Assembly: GCA_019693395.1 (NCBI GenBank)
Contig: JAAMXP010002236.1
Span: 1 to 32,764 of the forward strand
DNA length: 32,764 nt
Origin: Ettlia oleoabundans
Lineage: Eukaryota; Chlorophyta; Chlorophyceae; Chlamydomonadales
Reading direction: 5' to 3'
The notes under the pieces are model-generated. The model was given only the letters and a program-made list of their open reading frames with translations. It was not told the DNA's origin and searched no databases. This document shows positions 1 through 11,279 of the stretch, in pieces (position 1 is the first letter of the stretch; every line of letters starts with the position of its first letter). The position numbers and the translations under genes are program-made.

Positions 1-1625
1 CCCCCACCCCCCACACACACCTGCTCAAAGATGGCAACCTCCTCCTCCGTCAGCTGGCGCTGTTGCGTGAAGCGAGAGCGGCAGTACTTGGAGGTCATGG
101 AGGGCCCTTTGGGTCCCATGAACCGCACCACCGTCCCAGGAGTACAGCCCCAGTCCCACAGACGGAGTGCCAGCCTGCAGGCAGATCGCCTTAGACAGAA
201 CTTACAAGATGAGCTGTGGTGGATGGCACACACTGTGGGTGATCAGTCGCCAGCCAGTCAGCCAGACAAACAGGCGGACCGTATGTCAGTCTCACTATCA
301 GTATGCACCTGAACATCTGGCCACGGACAGTCCACGGATCTCGCAGAAAGGAGGGCGGCTGCCAGTCTTCCGGCTTGCGCCCCACCCCAGCAGGACACAT
401 GAGGATCAGGTGTTGCACGTGCTGCGGGTGCTTCATGGCGTAGCAGGCTGCATCATGACCACCAGGGGAGGAGGCAAGTAAAGGGGCAGGTGGATGGGCT
501 GGAGGGTGAAAGTACAACGATAGTGTGCTCGCAGAGGCCCAGCCAGGGGAGCAGGGATCGCCGGACAAACTGGGGAACAAACGCTTCCCCAGCCCCACCT
601 GTCCAATTTGATTTCTCAACCCTCTCCCACCTGATAGGTAGCCCCCCATGCTGTGCCCCATCAGCACCATTTTCTCCAGGCCCTGCTCCTGCCGCCAGGC
701 ATCCAGGGACTTCACAAAAAAATCCTCTGCATCTGCACAGCTCTGGGCCCTGAATGGTGGCCGACCTGCAACACCATGCACTGACTGACAACCTTATAAA
801 TTGCCTGGTGTCCTGCCCAGCTACCACAGACCAACCACTGCTTGCAGCCAGAAGGCGCAACAGTCGCAACTTGGAGCACAACTGCAGTCTGAATCCATGC
901 CTTGATGGCACCCAAACAGCAATGCCCCAGCAGCCTCGGCATTTCATGGCGCACACCTGATAGCCCTGTGCCAAGCAGATCCAAAGCAAAGAGGCGGAAG
1001 CTGGCTGACAGGCCGTCAAACAACTTGAACAGGAAGCACCCGCCAGTACTGTAGCCTGGGCAAGCAGGACCAGCAGAAGGGTGTGGAGACAAGTACACCA
1101 CACACTTTCAGTCCGATGGCACCTTTCAAGCCAGATGACTCCTGCCTCGCGGTGCTGGTTCGCTGCCAGCCTAATGCGTCATCATCTCCATCACCATGCT
1201 ACCCTTTGCAGCCAGATCAGTTACAGTGATTGCACAGTCCCCTGCGGGGGGCAAGGGGCCGCTGTACCCTGCTCACCAGGTATTGCCACAAATGCGGCTG
1301 CATCAGCCGTGTCCTTGCCCCCTACAATGGTGTGAATGAAGTCCTGCTTGTCTGATCCCACCTGCAATGAGGCAGATCAGCACAACTTATCAGCAAAAAG
1401 CAACGGGTGACAGGTGCAACTGAACACCACCTCAACAACCACCACTGGTGGGCCCGCTTTAACTGGCTCGGCCTGTCCACTGCGCTCCATAGCATCTGTT
1501 GCATCTCCCCGCTACTCGCCTTGACATCATGCTGCTCGTATGTGCCAGCCAGCAGATCCAACAGCCGCCTCTCCGCATACACACCCTCGGCATGTGACGT
1601 CTGCCGCCACCGCAACCGTTGCCAC
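1..1625 (-). CDS. CGI-58/ABHD5-like alpha/beta hydrolase (At4g24160-type), 3' end missing
   Basis: Exons on the minus strand: 1625-1520, 1361-1277, 1055-957, 765-631, 447-309 and 174-21; phases agree throughout. The last exon is followed by a GT donor at 20, so the C-terminus lies outside the window. The nucleophile elbow GHSMGGY is at the end of exon 765-631. It is followed by KHPQHVQHLIL and later by FMGPKGPSMTSKYCRSRF, both typical of the ABHD4/ABHD5 and plant At4g24160 group. Known members act on lysophospholipids or regulate neutral-lipid breakdown at lipid droplets; the exact activity here is inferred. The usual HG before the oxyanion loop reads IPGYSTGG, so His is replaced by Pro. The intron at 1519 appears to use a GC donor (AAG|GCGAGT). 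The catalytic His and any acyltransferase HX4D motif would lie outside the window. The start codon was not resolved; a further 5' exon probably lies between 1650 and 1850. Confidence 0.87.
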
Positions 1626-3043
1626 CTGACAAAAGGCAGCGTGGAGTGGACCTCTTGTTTGCTCACTTTTATCTACCCAGCAACTCTTTGATCAATGCAA
1701 ACCAGCTTCAAGGCCTAGTCCGGATTGCCATAACGAGCGCAACGAATTCATTCTGCCCCAGGCAGCACGGGCACGTGCGGCGACGGGGACCACCCAGGTG
1801 GCACTAGCCAATTTGGAGTTGCCGGACTGACCAGCTAAGTGCCGGGCCCTCTTGTGCTGCCTGTGCCGCGCGGCCGCTGGTCATAATCTGACCGTCCCGC
1901 CGCAACAAGTGTGTGAAAAAAGATCCAAAAATTGTGTGAAAATTCACGTGATGCTGCCAGGATGGGGCACGTGTGTAGTAAGCGCTAGTAAAGAGCGAAA
2001 GCGTCGTGCCCGGTGGGGGGGGAGAAGGGGCTGGAAGCCGCCAGCTCGCTGCGACGCTGTGTGAGGTGGCAGGTGCCTGACAAACGTGAGTTATATCGCG
2101 TGATGTGCATATTTAGTCTGAACAAATCAACCCTTATGGACAATGCGCGTGCAAATAATGCAACCGGCTCGCCCATGTCTGCAGAGTGGGGCCCAGACGT
2201 AGGCGGCGGGCGAGACGGTGGGCGTTTATGACCCTGCTTTGCTACTTGCCGCGCCGCCCACAGGGGTAACTGCTAGGCGAGCAACCAATCCCCCCCGCAC
2301 GCCTTCCTGCGCGCAGTAGTCAGCGGAGCGGGGGCCTACGGCGGCTTGGAGCTGCCGGCCGAGGACGACACCGGCAGGCGTCCGGGATCGGGAAATGAGG
2401 GCAAAACCAGCAGTATGATCTCCACATCTCCCAAGACTTGCTATGTTCCCAAGACTTGCTATGTGCAAGAGCATTACGGTGGAGTGGAGGATACGGGGTT
2501 GAGTGGCAATGAGGTGTCGGCTGAAACAACCACCCACCTCATGGACCAAACGATCAAGGGACCAGGCAGTCCCAAAGTGCTGCAGCTGGAGCAGCTTACT
2601 GTTGTGGAGGATGATTACTAGAGGGACAATAAGAAAGGGCAATTGCAACAAGGTATTTCAATCAACTGAAGGAGGCAGGCCCAAAAGTAGGCGCTGGTTC
2701 AGTCACTGTATGAGACAGCAAACCGCGGCCCAACCGGTCGAGTATGGAGTGCTAACTGGCGCAGCACGGCCTGATCAGTGTACAAGGTGCAAGAGTAATC
2801 ACAAACGCAGGGGGGATCTTATGGTAGCCCCTTCAAGTTTGATGCACATGGCAGTGAAGGCAGCATACGAACCTGCTGGAGATGGTGTGTAGAAGAATCA
2901 TATCATTGCTCTTTATTGAAGTTGTATCTCCTGCTGTGCAACTTGTCGTGCTCGTAGTAGCTGACTAGCGAGGAACCCCAACCAGCAGCCTACTGTCCAT
3001 CCTCGCAGTTGCCCTAGCAGGCTGGCCGCCTGCTGTTCATGTA
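1626..3043. other. Intergenic: hydrolase 5' region and GT31 3' flank
   Basis: No conserved coding exon was recognised here. The proximal part should hold the unresolved first exon and promoter of the minus-strand hydrolase. The distal part should hold the 3' UTR of the GT31 gene. A 91-codon plus-strand reading frame at 2346-2621 includes a short tandem repeat but resembles no family I know. No TGTAA signal was found on the minus strand downstream of the GT31 stop. Confidence 0.5.
2430..2464. repeat. Perfect two-copy tandem repeat, 18-bp period
   Basis: CCCAAGACTTGCTATGT occurs at 2430-2446 and again at 2448-2464, separated by one T. The period of 18 is a multiple of three, so the 91-codon reading frame at 2346-2621 carries a repeated six-residue unit (PKTCYV). 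It may be a recent slippage duplication in non-coding DNA. Confidence 0.9.
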
Positions 3044-6000
3044 TCACATGAAACCGCCCAGCTGGTTGTCTGGCAGCGAATTCCGCCACACCCTCCAATC
3101 ACTATGATTGTTCAGCTCGAAGATTCCTGCAACAAAAGATAGAAGAGCAAGGCATGGATTAGCAGTGAGGGCAAGCACCACAATCTGATGTTATGGTGTT
3201 CATGGGGAGGTGCATTGCCCGCTGGCGCATCACCTGAACTGCACACCACTGCCTTCTTCGCCCACAGCCCACTGAGTTCCTGGGCATACAGACCTTCCTG
3301 CACACGTGCAGCAATAATCCTGAAGTAAAGAAGGTTGCCGCCGCGCGCCCAATACACGAGCACTGGCGTCTCACACAAGCATGCAGAATGAAGCACCACC
3401 AGAGTTGCCCACCTGCAGCAATGGGGCATCGTTGTCGAGGTGCTTCAGGACTGTGTGCGGCTCGCATTCCTGCCAGGCTGCTTTAAACCCATCATGCTGA
3501 TACACGCGGGCCACACCCCTCAGCAGCATCGCCACCTGCAGGCCCACAAGAGACATATCTCATATCTATCAAATGGCAAAAGGTGGTTTTCCGAATACAG
3601 GGATGCCCGCTGCTTCAGTGCGGGCAAGGTCCTTGCCCACATCATCGGTGGTGCAGCGCGGCTTTGGCTGGGAAATAAATGGCAGGCGAGCTGTATGACT
3701 TGGCCTACCAAAATACCAGGCAGGCTCACCATTATATCCTCCCAAGGCATCCTACCCCACCATAATGGCCTCCTGCAGACCAGGCAATTGCACGGGGCAG
3801 GTGGGCTCGCTTCAGAAGCGTCAACCAGGGCAGACTGGAACAAACCCAGCAAACAGCCTTTGCTTGCCATAACCAGGCAGACAGGCATGATAACAGGTGT
3901 GGAATCAGCCCATGCTGGCCTTACTTCTCTGGTAAAGCAGCATAGGCGAGTGCTTTGTCCACAATGAGCTCAGCCAGATCCCGTGACAACAGGTAGCCCC
4001 AGCCACTGGTGCGGGGGCGGAACATCAAAACAGAGCAAGTCGGTAAGGCCTCAAGCAGGCAGGAAGGTGGCAACAAATCAACAAAAGCCTATTGCCATGA
4101 AAGCATTCCAGATGCCTACATGCTGGATGCGAGTGTTGCATCTACCTGACCCAGCGGACACCGAGTGGTGCCAGCTTTGCCGGCAGGTCTTCCTCGGACA
4201 GATACCTAAACGACAACCAGGCAGGCGGTTGGCAATGCCTTACAAGGAAGTATTTCGCCCAGGCAAATCAAATGGTTGAAGTGGCCAAGAGCCTGATACA
4301 TCCACGGATTCAGGAGCAGACCTAGCCATGCGTTTGCCCAATTCCACCACTTTGCCGTCTCCCTCACCACTTCGACTTGGGGTCCCTGTTTGGCGACCAA
4401 CCCGGGTAAACGCCGCCCTTTTTTATGCTGTCCAGCTGACCCAGGTACATGCCGCTCATCCACGGTGACTGAAAGTAGGGCGCGGGCCTCCCATCAAACT
4501 TGCCTACGCAGTGCATTGGGCACCACCCAACCAGCATACAGCGGTTACTGTTCAAGTATGAAACTGTAAAATCAGCGTTCATGTACTGCAAAAGAAAATG
4601 GCAAAGTGCAGACCGGGACACCAACTCGACGGCTGTCCTGCATGCACCTGAACCGTCGTGCTGAATGTCCACGCTGAAATTGTAGGTGCCATGTTGTATG
4701 ATGTCCATCAGCAGCTGCTATCAAAAGCAGTGTAGGAAGGTAGGTGCCAAATGTTGGGTTGTTGTCCGTGGCAATGGCAAGGGTCTAGTAGTTGCTGAAC
4801 CACAGGAGTACATATGCTAGCATTGTATAGCCATAGCTTGGAACAGCGTTTGTCAGGTCAGGTTGTGCAAAAGCTGGCTGCTTGCCTGCGGCCGCAGGTA
4901 GACGTCATCATCAGTCTTGAGAATGTGTGTGTAGTGACAGTCTGAGGAGAGGCCGTATTTCAGCAGCTGCAGCGTCTTGCTTGGTAGATTGCGATAGCTG
5001 TCCACTCCTATAACAATGGACAGTAGAAGATGGCGCCCGGTTCAACAACAAGGTTAATTGCCTCTTGATCGTGCATAAGGCAACACCCTGCCAGACAGTA
5101 TGGCATATGTCGCAGGCCATGTTGCCCTATTTGATTATTGAGCAATATTGCAGTTGCAAACTCACGCAAACAGCATACGAGCTGGAATGGGATGTGGCTG
5201 CCGTGCCTAGGTATGCACCCACCTGGCACTATGATGAGATCTGCGTGCTGCGCTATCTCTCCCTTGAGAAGCTCCAGGGCGGTGCGCAGGTCAGGCTCGG
5301 TGGAAGGCTGCATGCAGCAGATACGCAAGAGCACAAGCGTTGGTGGGTTGAGGTTGACTGAGCCTAGTCCCCAATTCAGAGAGCATAAAAGAATGGGAAT
5401 ATGTTGGATCATGGCCATGCGTCCAGCATGCAGGAAGGTGGCAGGCACACGCACACCTGTGCCAGCACAAAGTGGATTTGGACGTCGGGCAGGTGCTCCC
5501 GTGCATGCCGCATCCAACTCTTGCGGATAGCAGCTCTCTTTGCCTGGGCCTGCGAGAAATGATTATTGCAGTGACGGGCCCTGTGGAGCAGGGGCAAGCC
5601 AGATACCCAGTGTTGTGGTGCCTTAAAAGTGAGCATCGCGTTTACTCCAAGTTATCAAGGAAAACGAGCACGAGCGCTCGGGCACAAATGGCGAGGCAAT
5701 TGTGTGGTAAATGTTGAATGTCAGTACTACTAAGCCCACTCATCCATCCATCCCCCCACCCTTGCACCTCTGCCGTGCAGCACCGAGATGTGATCGCGAC
5801 ATATAAGCGGATGTCGCCTCGCGGGCAGATGGCAGGAAAAGGGGCAGCGCTGCCGTCAGAGGCCAATGCCTGGTTTGCATCACTGCTGCCGCTGCCCCAG
5901 ACAACAGCCTGCCGTTGCCCTACTGCCAGATTGGGGGGAAGCGGGCCTGCAGCCAGGCCAGGTAGCCAATTTTTGAATGTTTCTAGGAGAGTAGGTCAGG

Positions 6001-6726
6001 AGGCAGATTGCTCTTGCTGCTGAAACGCAAGGTAAGGTGTTGAAACCCTCCCACAGCTGATCCCCACTACCCTGGATCATGGCAACAACAACTCACTAGC
6101 AAGGTAGAGGGGCAGCTCGCTGGGCCACTGAGAGATGTTGAGCGCATCCACCAAGGGTATGGCGTTTCCTGCAAAGGGTTGCATATGGCAGCCCAGCGTG
6201 AAATGCAGCCTTTACAGCCAGCCTGGCCCACAAGCGCCCCTGTTCTTGTCGCAAGCAGTGGTGGTGCTGCCAGCATTGCGCAACTTGCTTTGCATAAGCA
6301 ACCCTTCTTACCTGCATCTCGATACTCCACCCTTGGCAACTGAGCAGCCGTAGCTGCAAAGTGCCCAACGTCATGCCATATGTCGGTTGCGGCGTTTTTT
6401 TCCAGAGCCAGACGGCGGCTACCTAGGGCGCTGGCCAGAATGCCAGGCAGGTCTGCGCTGGCTGCGTTTTCAACAACCAGCCCGCCATTAATGCCGTCCT
6501 GTTCTCTGCTGAACCTGCTATACAGCAGTGGTAGGCCCAGCAAGACTAGAGTATACAATGCAAGTGTGGTGGCCAGTATGGCCTTGCTACTGATAGCAGT
6601 CACGGACAGCGGCGCTGGCCGCGACCACGCAGGGAGAAGGAAGCCCTGTCCTCGGGGGCTGCTGTCAACGCTGTTTGGGGATGAGAAGGCTGGGCATGTG
6701 GTGGCCCGAGGGATGCTGCTTGCCAT
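3044..6726 (-). CDS. GT31 beta-1,3-galactosyltransferase-like, Golgi type II membrane protein
   Basis: Minus-strand exons placed: 6726-6312, 6168-6097, 5982-5768, 5549-5457, 5307-5223, 5007-4886, about 4714-4648, an uncertain stretch ending at 4368, then 4205-4146, 4005-3925, 3751-3730, 3535-3413, 3297-3234 and 3126-3044 with the stop. A membrane span at about residues 48-69 after a Ser/Pro-rich cytosolic tail fits a Golgi type II enzyme. GT31 landmarks appear in order: LYVAITS, then AAIRKSWMRHAREHLPD, then GVDSYRNLPSKTLQLLKY, then the metal-binding DDD of LKTDDDVYLRP (about residues 326-328). These are followed by RDPKSKWYLSEEDLP, GWGYLLSRDLA, WEDIM and ECEPHTVLKHLDNDAP. The enzyme should transfer a UDP-sugar, probably galactose or GlcNAc, onto glycoprotein or arabinogalactan-type glycans; donor and acceptor are inferred. 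The intron after the DDD exon has a GC donor (CCGCAG|GCAAGC). The intron pattern between 4700 and 4440 is unresolved. Confidence 0.88.
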
Positions 6727-7654
6727 GCTTGCTGCCCTAAGAAGGGGTGGCCGTCATTGCTGAGCAGAGCAAGCAGTCCCACCCCACGCCCGTGCAGCTA
6801 TGGCCGCACTGGGGCTTCGATACCCCTGCTTTGACTAGATCAATAGACAAGCAATGCCAATGGCTATCAACTGTTGAAACTTGCGCCGTCTCAATACTGA
6901 GGAGAACCAGGTGCTGAAGCAGGAGCTGGGACGCGTTCTAGGGCTGGATTAATAAGCATGGAGCAAACTGTCCTGGAGTCCTCACCTTATTCATAGGCGC
7001 ATTTAGCTGTTCCATAGTAGGAATTTGGAGTGTGTATACATGAATAGCGCTCTGACTGTACGCAGATTTTACGTTCAGTTGTGTACAGGCTGACTCGGCA
7101 TGGACCGGTTTTCAATGCAGCTGGAACGTTTATAAACTGGCCCATGGCCAAGAGCTCTTGAGGCGTGTCAGCACCGTGATCAACTGCTCCTCGCTTCAAC
7201 CGTTGAATAGAGGCACTGGTCAAACCCAATTGCCTATAACAGCACGACGTGCTGCAGGGTCTGTAAAAAACCAGCATGTCCGACATGAGTCATGCAAGCT
7301 TGTACTAAAGGACGCGTAAAAAACATAACAGAGTTTGAAGCACGTACAACAATTTGCACCAAAAAGGATGTTGTGCTATTCTTATGGCCAGCAGGGCAGT
7401 AATGGAAAACGGGCGGCAAGTGTACAAGCGCCTTTAATTAAAGAGGCAGACTGTGGAAAAGACAGGGTTTAGCGGGGTGTGTGTTCCACCTACTGCTTAC
7501 TGCACCTGAATCTTACTAGAGTAACTTGGACAGAACAGGAAGAGAAGGTGGGTGGAAAAGGAGGGTGGCAATCAAATGATGGACACGTCTCTTGCGCTTG
7601 GTGGCATAGGTGCATCCGCTGGTGACGCTGTTGGTAAACATGCCTCAACACGGT
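6727..7654. other. Intergenic: GT31 promoter side and 3' flank of the coiled-coil gene
   Basis: This gap lies between the start of GT31 and the stop of the coiled-coil gene, both on the minus strand. I see no conserved gene, RNA gene or repeat. The one item of note is a short plus-strand frame at 6881-6952 reading RRLNTEENQVLKQELGRVLG and ending in TAA. It has a leucine-heptad look but no recognisable acceptor or partner exon. Confidence 0.5.
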
Positions 7655-9248
7655 TCAGTACGTTTCTGCGAGGCGGTAGCGCGTGAACTGCTTTCTGCAC
7701 ACACTCTCCTGCACGTCTTCCAAGGCAGGCAGCCGCTCCAAAAGTGTAACCTTCTCCTGCAATGCAGCAAGGTGTGGCATCCGGGCAGGACATATGTGAG
7801 AGCAAAGACATGGTGGCAAAACGCTGCACCGTGTGCCAAGCAGTTGGAACCGGGTAATGAGTGGCATGCAATGACACCATGCCGGCGGCTGCATATTGAT
7901 ACTCCACACGACAGTACCAGACCTTAAGCAACGCGTTTTCCACCCGTGCTTTCTTGTGCTTCTCATTTAAGCTGAGCGCGTGGCTCTTGGTGGCGTGCAG
8001 CTCCGACTGCACACGCAGCAGCTCGCTCCGTGTGCGGCTTGTAGTAGCCAGGTTCTCCTTGCTGTAGGCAACACATGGGTGGTGCAGCCATTCACATGTC
8101 GTGAGCTGATGCAACTACAGGGTGCCAGGCACACATCGAGGAAGCCACGCCACCTCCTAAGAACCACCAGCCACAACGCGTCCCTATCAGTGAACTGAAC
8201 GCGAAAAACTCCCGCAAGCCAACCTGCGCAGCCAGCGCAAGCTTTCGCCTCATGTGACATGAGGGTCTGCTGCACGTGCAATTCACCTGACTGTTCGTGA
8301 CAGGTCGGCTATACGGAGCATGCGGTGGTACTCTTGCTGCAGCTCCCCATACTTTTCCGCCAGCATTGCGCGCTGGCTCACCGCCTTAGACCGGCTCTTG
8401 GTCAGCTCACGCACCACGGTTTGCAGATTGGCACACTCGCTCGACTGCAGCACTCACAGGGCAACAGCAGGGGAGCAGAGGGGAAGAGGCAGCAGGGGAG
8501 CAACACGGAGGTAGTCAGCAGAACGCGGACTATTGAGGGGGAGTTTGAGCAACAAAGCCATGCATTCAATTGTGTGGATCCTGACCGACTGCAGCCAGCA
8601 GCCGGACCTGCAATCAAAGCACGCTTGCATGATCAAGCAACCATCCTTCCTCACCCGGCGGGTTAAGGTGTCCACTGCTGCCTTGCGCTGAGCCTCCTTT
8701 AGTGTGAGCGCCTGCTGCAGCTGCTCAATCAATGCCTCCATTTCTGCCACGCTCCCGTACTTGCTGCTGCTTGCAGGCTGCTCTTGCTGACCGCTTGCGC
8801 TGCTCCTCGGCATCCTTAGCAAAAGGTGAACCTCTGAGAATTCCTGCCAGCCGCCGCTCGCTTCCTCGTCACTGTCTGCCTGCACCATGTCAGAATCACT
8901 CTCCAGCTGATACAGCCCTGCCTGCAGCTCTTCTTGGCGGCTACAGTGCTCCAGAGCCAACGAGGAGCACTGGATGTGCAGGGTGGTGTTGGCGCGACAA
9001 AGGGCCTCAAAATAAGCAGCTTTGCTCCTGACGCTGCCGCTCTGAAGCGGCTGGTGAGAGGCTGCCGCCATTTCAATGCTGCCTGCATCGCTGCTGACAA
9101 CTCCCACGCTGCTGTTGGCGGGGCTGGCCACTTCCAGGCTGTCCAGGTTGCACCCACTCGTGGCGGCGCTTGCCAGCCGCCTTGGGCATGTGGGGGGGGA
9201 CATCCCCGAGGGCTCTTCCTCCTTCCTCTGCCGTTTCCAGGCAAACAT
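7655..9248 (-). CDS. Coiled-coil protein of unknown function, about 330 aa
   Basis: Four minus-strand exons in agreeing phase: 9248-8655, 8444-8287, 8061-7923 and 7756-7655. The ATG at 9248 has a good context (TTTACCATG) and is preferred to an earlier in-frame position, which falls in the likely 5' UTR. The N-terminus is basic (MFAWKRQRKEEE), followed by about 80 low-complexity Ser/Ala residues. A segment with an acidic patch (DSDMVQADSDEE) comes next. From about residue 165 to the end the chain is almost wholly helical and charged, with heptads such as MEALIEQLQQALTLKEAQRK and LLRVQSELHATKSHALSL. No catalytic or DNA-binding motif is visible. It could be a tether, golgin-like or cytoskeletal scaffold protein, but I cannot name a family. 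It is divergently arranged with the proteasome beta1 gene. Confidence 0.72.
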
Positions 9249-9854
9249 GGTAAACCCTGCAGGCCCTGAGCAAAGCTCAGGCTGCACCAGCGCCGCACAG
9301 TTCAAATTAAAGCTAAGGCCTCCACCGCAGGCTAACAAGTGAGGCCTGCAAACCTAGAGCATTCGGAGGGAACAGGCGATCGTAACGTTGCCAAGTCGCT
9401 GGACAGCGGCATCAGCCGCTGATGAGCGGTGAGAGGGAAGAGGAGTGCCAAGTGCAGAACTTCACCTTGATGACTGCGCTGCAGGTGTGAGGTCAACATG
9501 TGGTCGCAGGGAAGGAGGGAGGTGCCGCATCTGAGAGCGGGATGCCGCCCTGGCGCGCATGAAATGCTGACGCTGTCTGTCTCGCTGAGAGGCATCTCCG
9601 GAAGGCAGCAACGCCTCTCATCGTATTGTTTCGAACAGCACGAGCGACACAAAAACCATCGCGCGCAATCAGTGCCGAGTCCGCCGCTCGCCGATCACAG
9701 GCGACCACTTTCTGCCTCTCCGTCCAGCAGCAAAACTTTAAGACAACACTGCTGGAGAATAATCTGTCGAGACGGTCACCAGCGAGTATCGTTGGACTGT
9801 CCCGACTCTCACTGCTCAGAAACTTTGTCAGCCGTGGCACAGCCGCTGCTTGGG
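9249..9854. promoter_or_regulatory. Probable divergent promoter: coiled-coil gene and proteasome beta1
   Basis: Six hundred bases separate the two start codons, which point away from each other, so both promoters and 5' UTRs should lie here. The plus-strand reading frame that runs through it from 9498 continues into the wrong frame of the proteasome gene and has no family resemblance. No clear TATA box stands out. Confidence 0.5.
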
Positions 9855-11158
9855 ATGGCCGACGCCATGATGCAAGATTTGTCGCTGCCCGTCAGCATGG
9901 GCACGACGATCATGGCCGCCAGCTACAATGGAGGAGTGGTGATGGGCGCCGACTCGCGAACATCGACAGGCTCATGTAGGCTTGGCCGGCAGACCCCTCT
10001 CATCTACACGTCTCAAGCAAGTGGTCAGCCCAGTGGCATCCACCCAGTTCTCTCGCACTTCCCGCAATGCTGCAGATGTTGCAAACCGTGTGACCGACAA
10101 GATCACACCGCTCACCGACCGCATCTACATCTGCCGGTCCGGATCCGCAGCAGACACTCAAAACCTGTCGAGATACGTGCAGGTGGGTGTAAATCTTCTT
10201 TCCCTATGCACAAGATCACTGTGTCGGTTTCTGAGATGTTGTTTCCAGGGCTCCTCAACCCCTCAATAGCCAGTCCTGCTGCCCATTGCCATCCTGTGGA
10301 ACCAGCTCTTGTGCGTGCTTTATGTGCAGTGGTTTTTAGAGCAGCATGGTATGGAGCTGGGGCAGGACCCTGCGGTGCAGACAGCAGCCAAGTTGGCACA
10401 GATGATGGCCTACCAGAATAAAAACGTTCTCCAGGTGGGCCGGAGTGGGCTGTTTTTTTCAGCTGCAGATGGCGGCTGACCACAATGTTAGTGCCTGCAA
10501 CCTCCTGACTGGTTCAGACTTTGTAGAAGCGTAACCAGCTAGTCAACACTGCAACTCTTCCCTGTTTGCCATGCCTGTTTTGCCATGTGCAGGCAGGTTT
10601 GATTGTGGCCGGGTGGGACAAGCACGAGGGTGGCAGCGTGTTTGCCATCCCTCTTGGTGGCACCCTGGTTAAAGTGCCTTTCACCGTTGGCGGCTCAGGG
10701 TCCGCTTACATTTATGGCCTCTGCGACAAGCTCTGGCGGGTGGGTGCAGCCCGGGCAGCCTTGCCAACCAGGGGTGGGGGTCTTGTGCTGCCCTGCTAGT
10801 GGCTATAACGCTCCCTTTCTGGTGTCTTGGGCTCATGTTTCAGCAAGCAGGCATGCATCAAGTCTCACTTACTCATGCTGTTCACCAGATTACCTTCTCC
10901 ATGGGTGCCTTGCTTTGTTGGGTCTTCTGACGGCGCCTGCCAAGTTCTCGCACGCAGCCCAACATGAGCGAGGAGGAGTGCAAGGCGTTTGTTGTGAAGT
11001 CAGTGTCGCATGCCATGGCCCGTGATGGCTCCAGCGGGGGCTGCATTCGCACAGTGGTTATTAGCAAGGATGGCGTGAAACGCAGTTTCATCCCAGGAGA
11101 CGAGGTGCCGGTGGTTGCTGGAGAGCTGCCGCCACCGGTGCGGGCAGTGCAGGCATAA
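9855..11158 (+). CDS. PBA1: 20S proteasome subunit beta type-6 (beta1, caspase-like)
   Basis: Exons 9855-9975, 10076-10182, 10330-10434, 10593-10739 and 10958-11158 give 226 residues, close to plant PBA1. The propeptide is 16 residues and ends in SMG, exposing the catalytic Thr (Thr17; mature Thr1) of GTTIMAA. Mature Asp17 (D33 in GADSR) and Lys33 (K49 in VTDKIT) are present. Arg at mature position 45 (R61 in YICRSG) is the S1-pocket residue that gives beta1 its preference for acidic residues. The [22 protein letters not shown] and PGDEVP blocks complete the family. It acts in the inner beta ring of the 20S core in cytosol and nucleus and is processed autocatalytically. A TGTAA poly(A) signal follows 76 bases after the stop. 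The first intron splits the codon between TSTGS and YVANR. Confidence 0.96.
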
Positions 11159-11233
11159 AGCGATCATTGTCTAGCAGCTGCATGATAGTAACGCCTTACT
11201 GGCATTACCCAGTAGTTGGCCTGATGCTAGGAA

Positions 11234-11238
11234 TGTAA
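11234..11238 (+). terminator. TGTAA poly(A) signal of the proteasome beta1 gene
   Basis: TGTAA is the standard green-algal polyadenylation signal and lies 76 bases after the stop. Cleavage would fall only 25-30 bases before the next gene's first ATG at 11280, so the two transcripts nearly abut. Confidence 0.6.
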
Positions 11239-11279
11239 GCAATTGACTGCAAGAAGAGAAAGATGCGAAAAGCGGAAAC

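Noticed and set aside
1..20. C/CA-rich tract at the window start as a telomere-like or satellite repeat
   Set aside because: It is short, irregular and follows directly after a coding exon with a GT donor, so it is ordinary intron microsatellite.
7572..7654. Alternative C-terminus of the coiled-coil gene ending at 7572
   Set aside because: It uses a different frame of the last exon; the phase-correct join at 7756 gives a coiled-coil continuation and stops at 7655.
8092..8286. Additional coiled-coil exon (minus strand) around 8272-8228
   Set aside because: It has plausible splice sites, but its end phase does not fit the next exon at 8061, whereas skipping it does.
9498..10421. Plus-strand open frame of 307 codons across the proteasome promoter and first exons
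   Set aside because: It reads the proteasome beta1 exons in the wrong frame and runs through two introns; no family resemblance.
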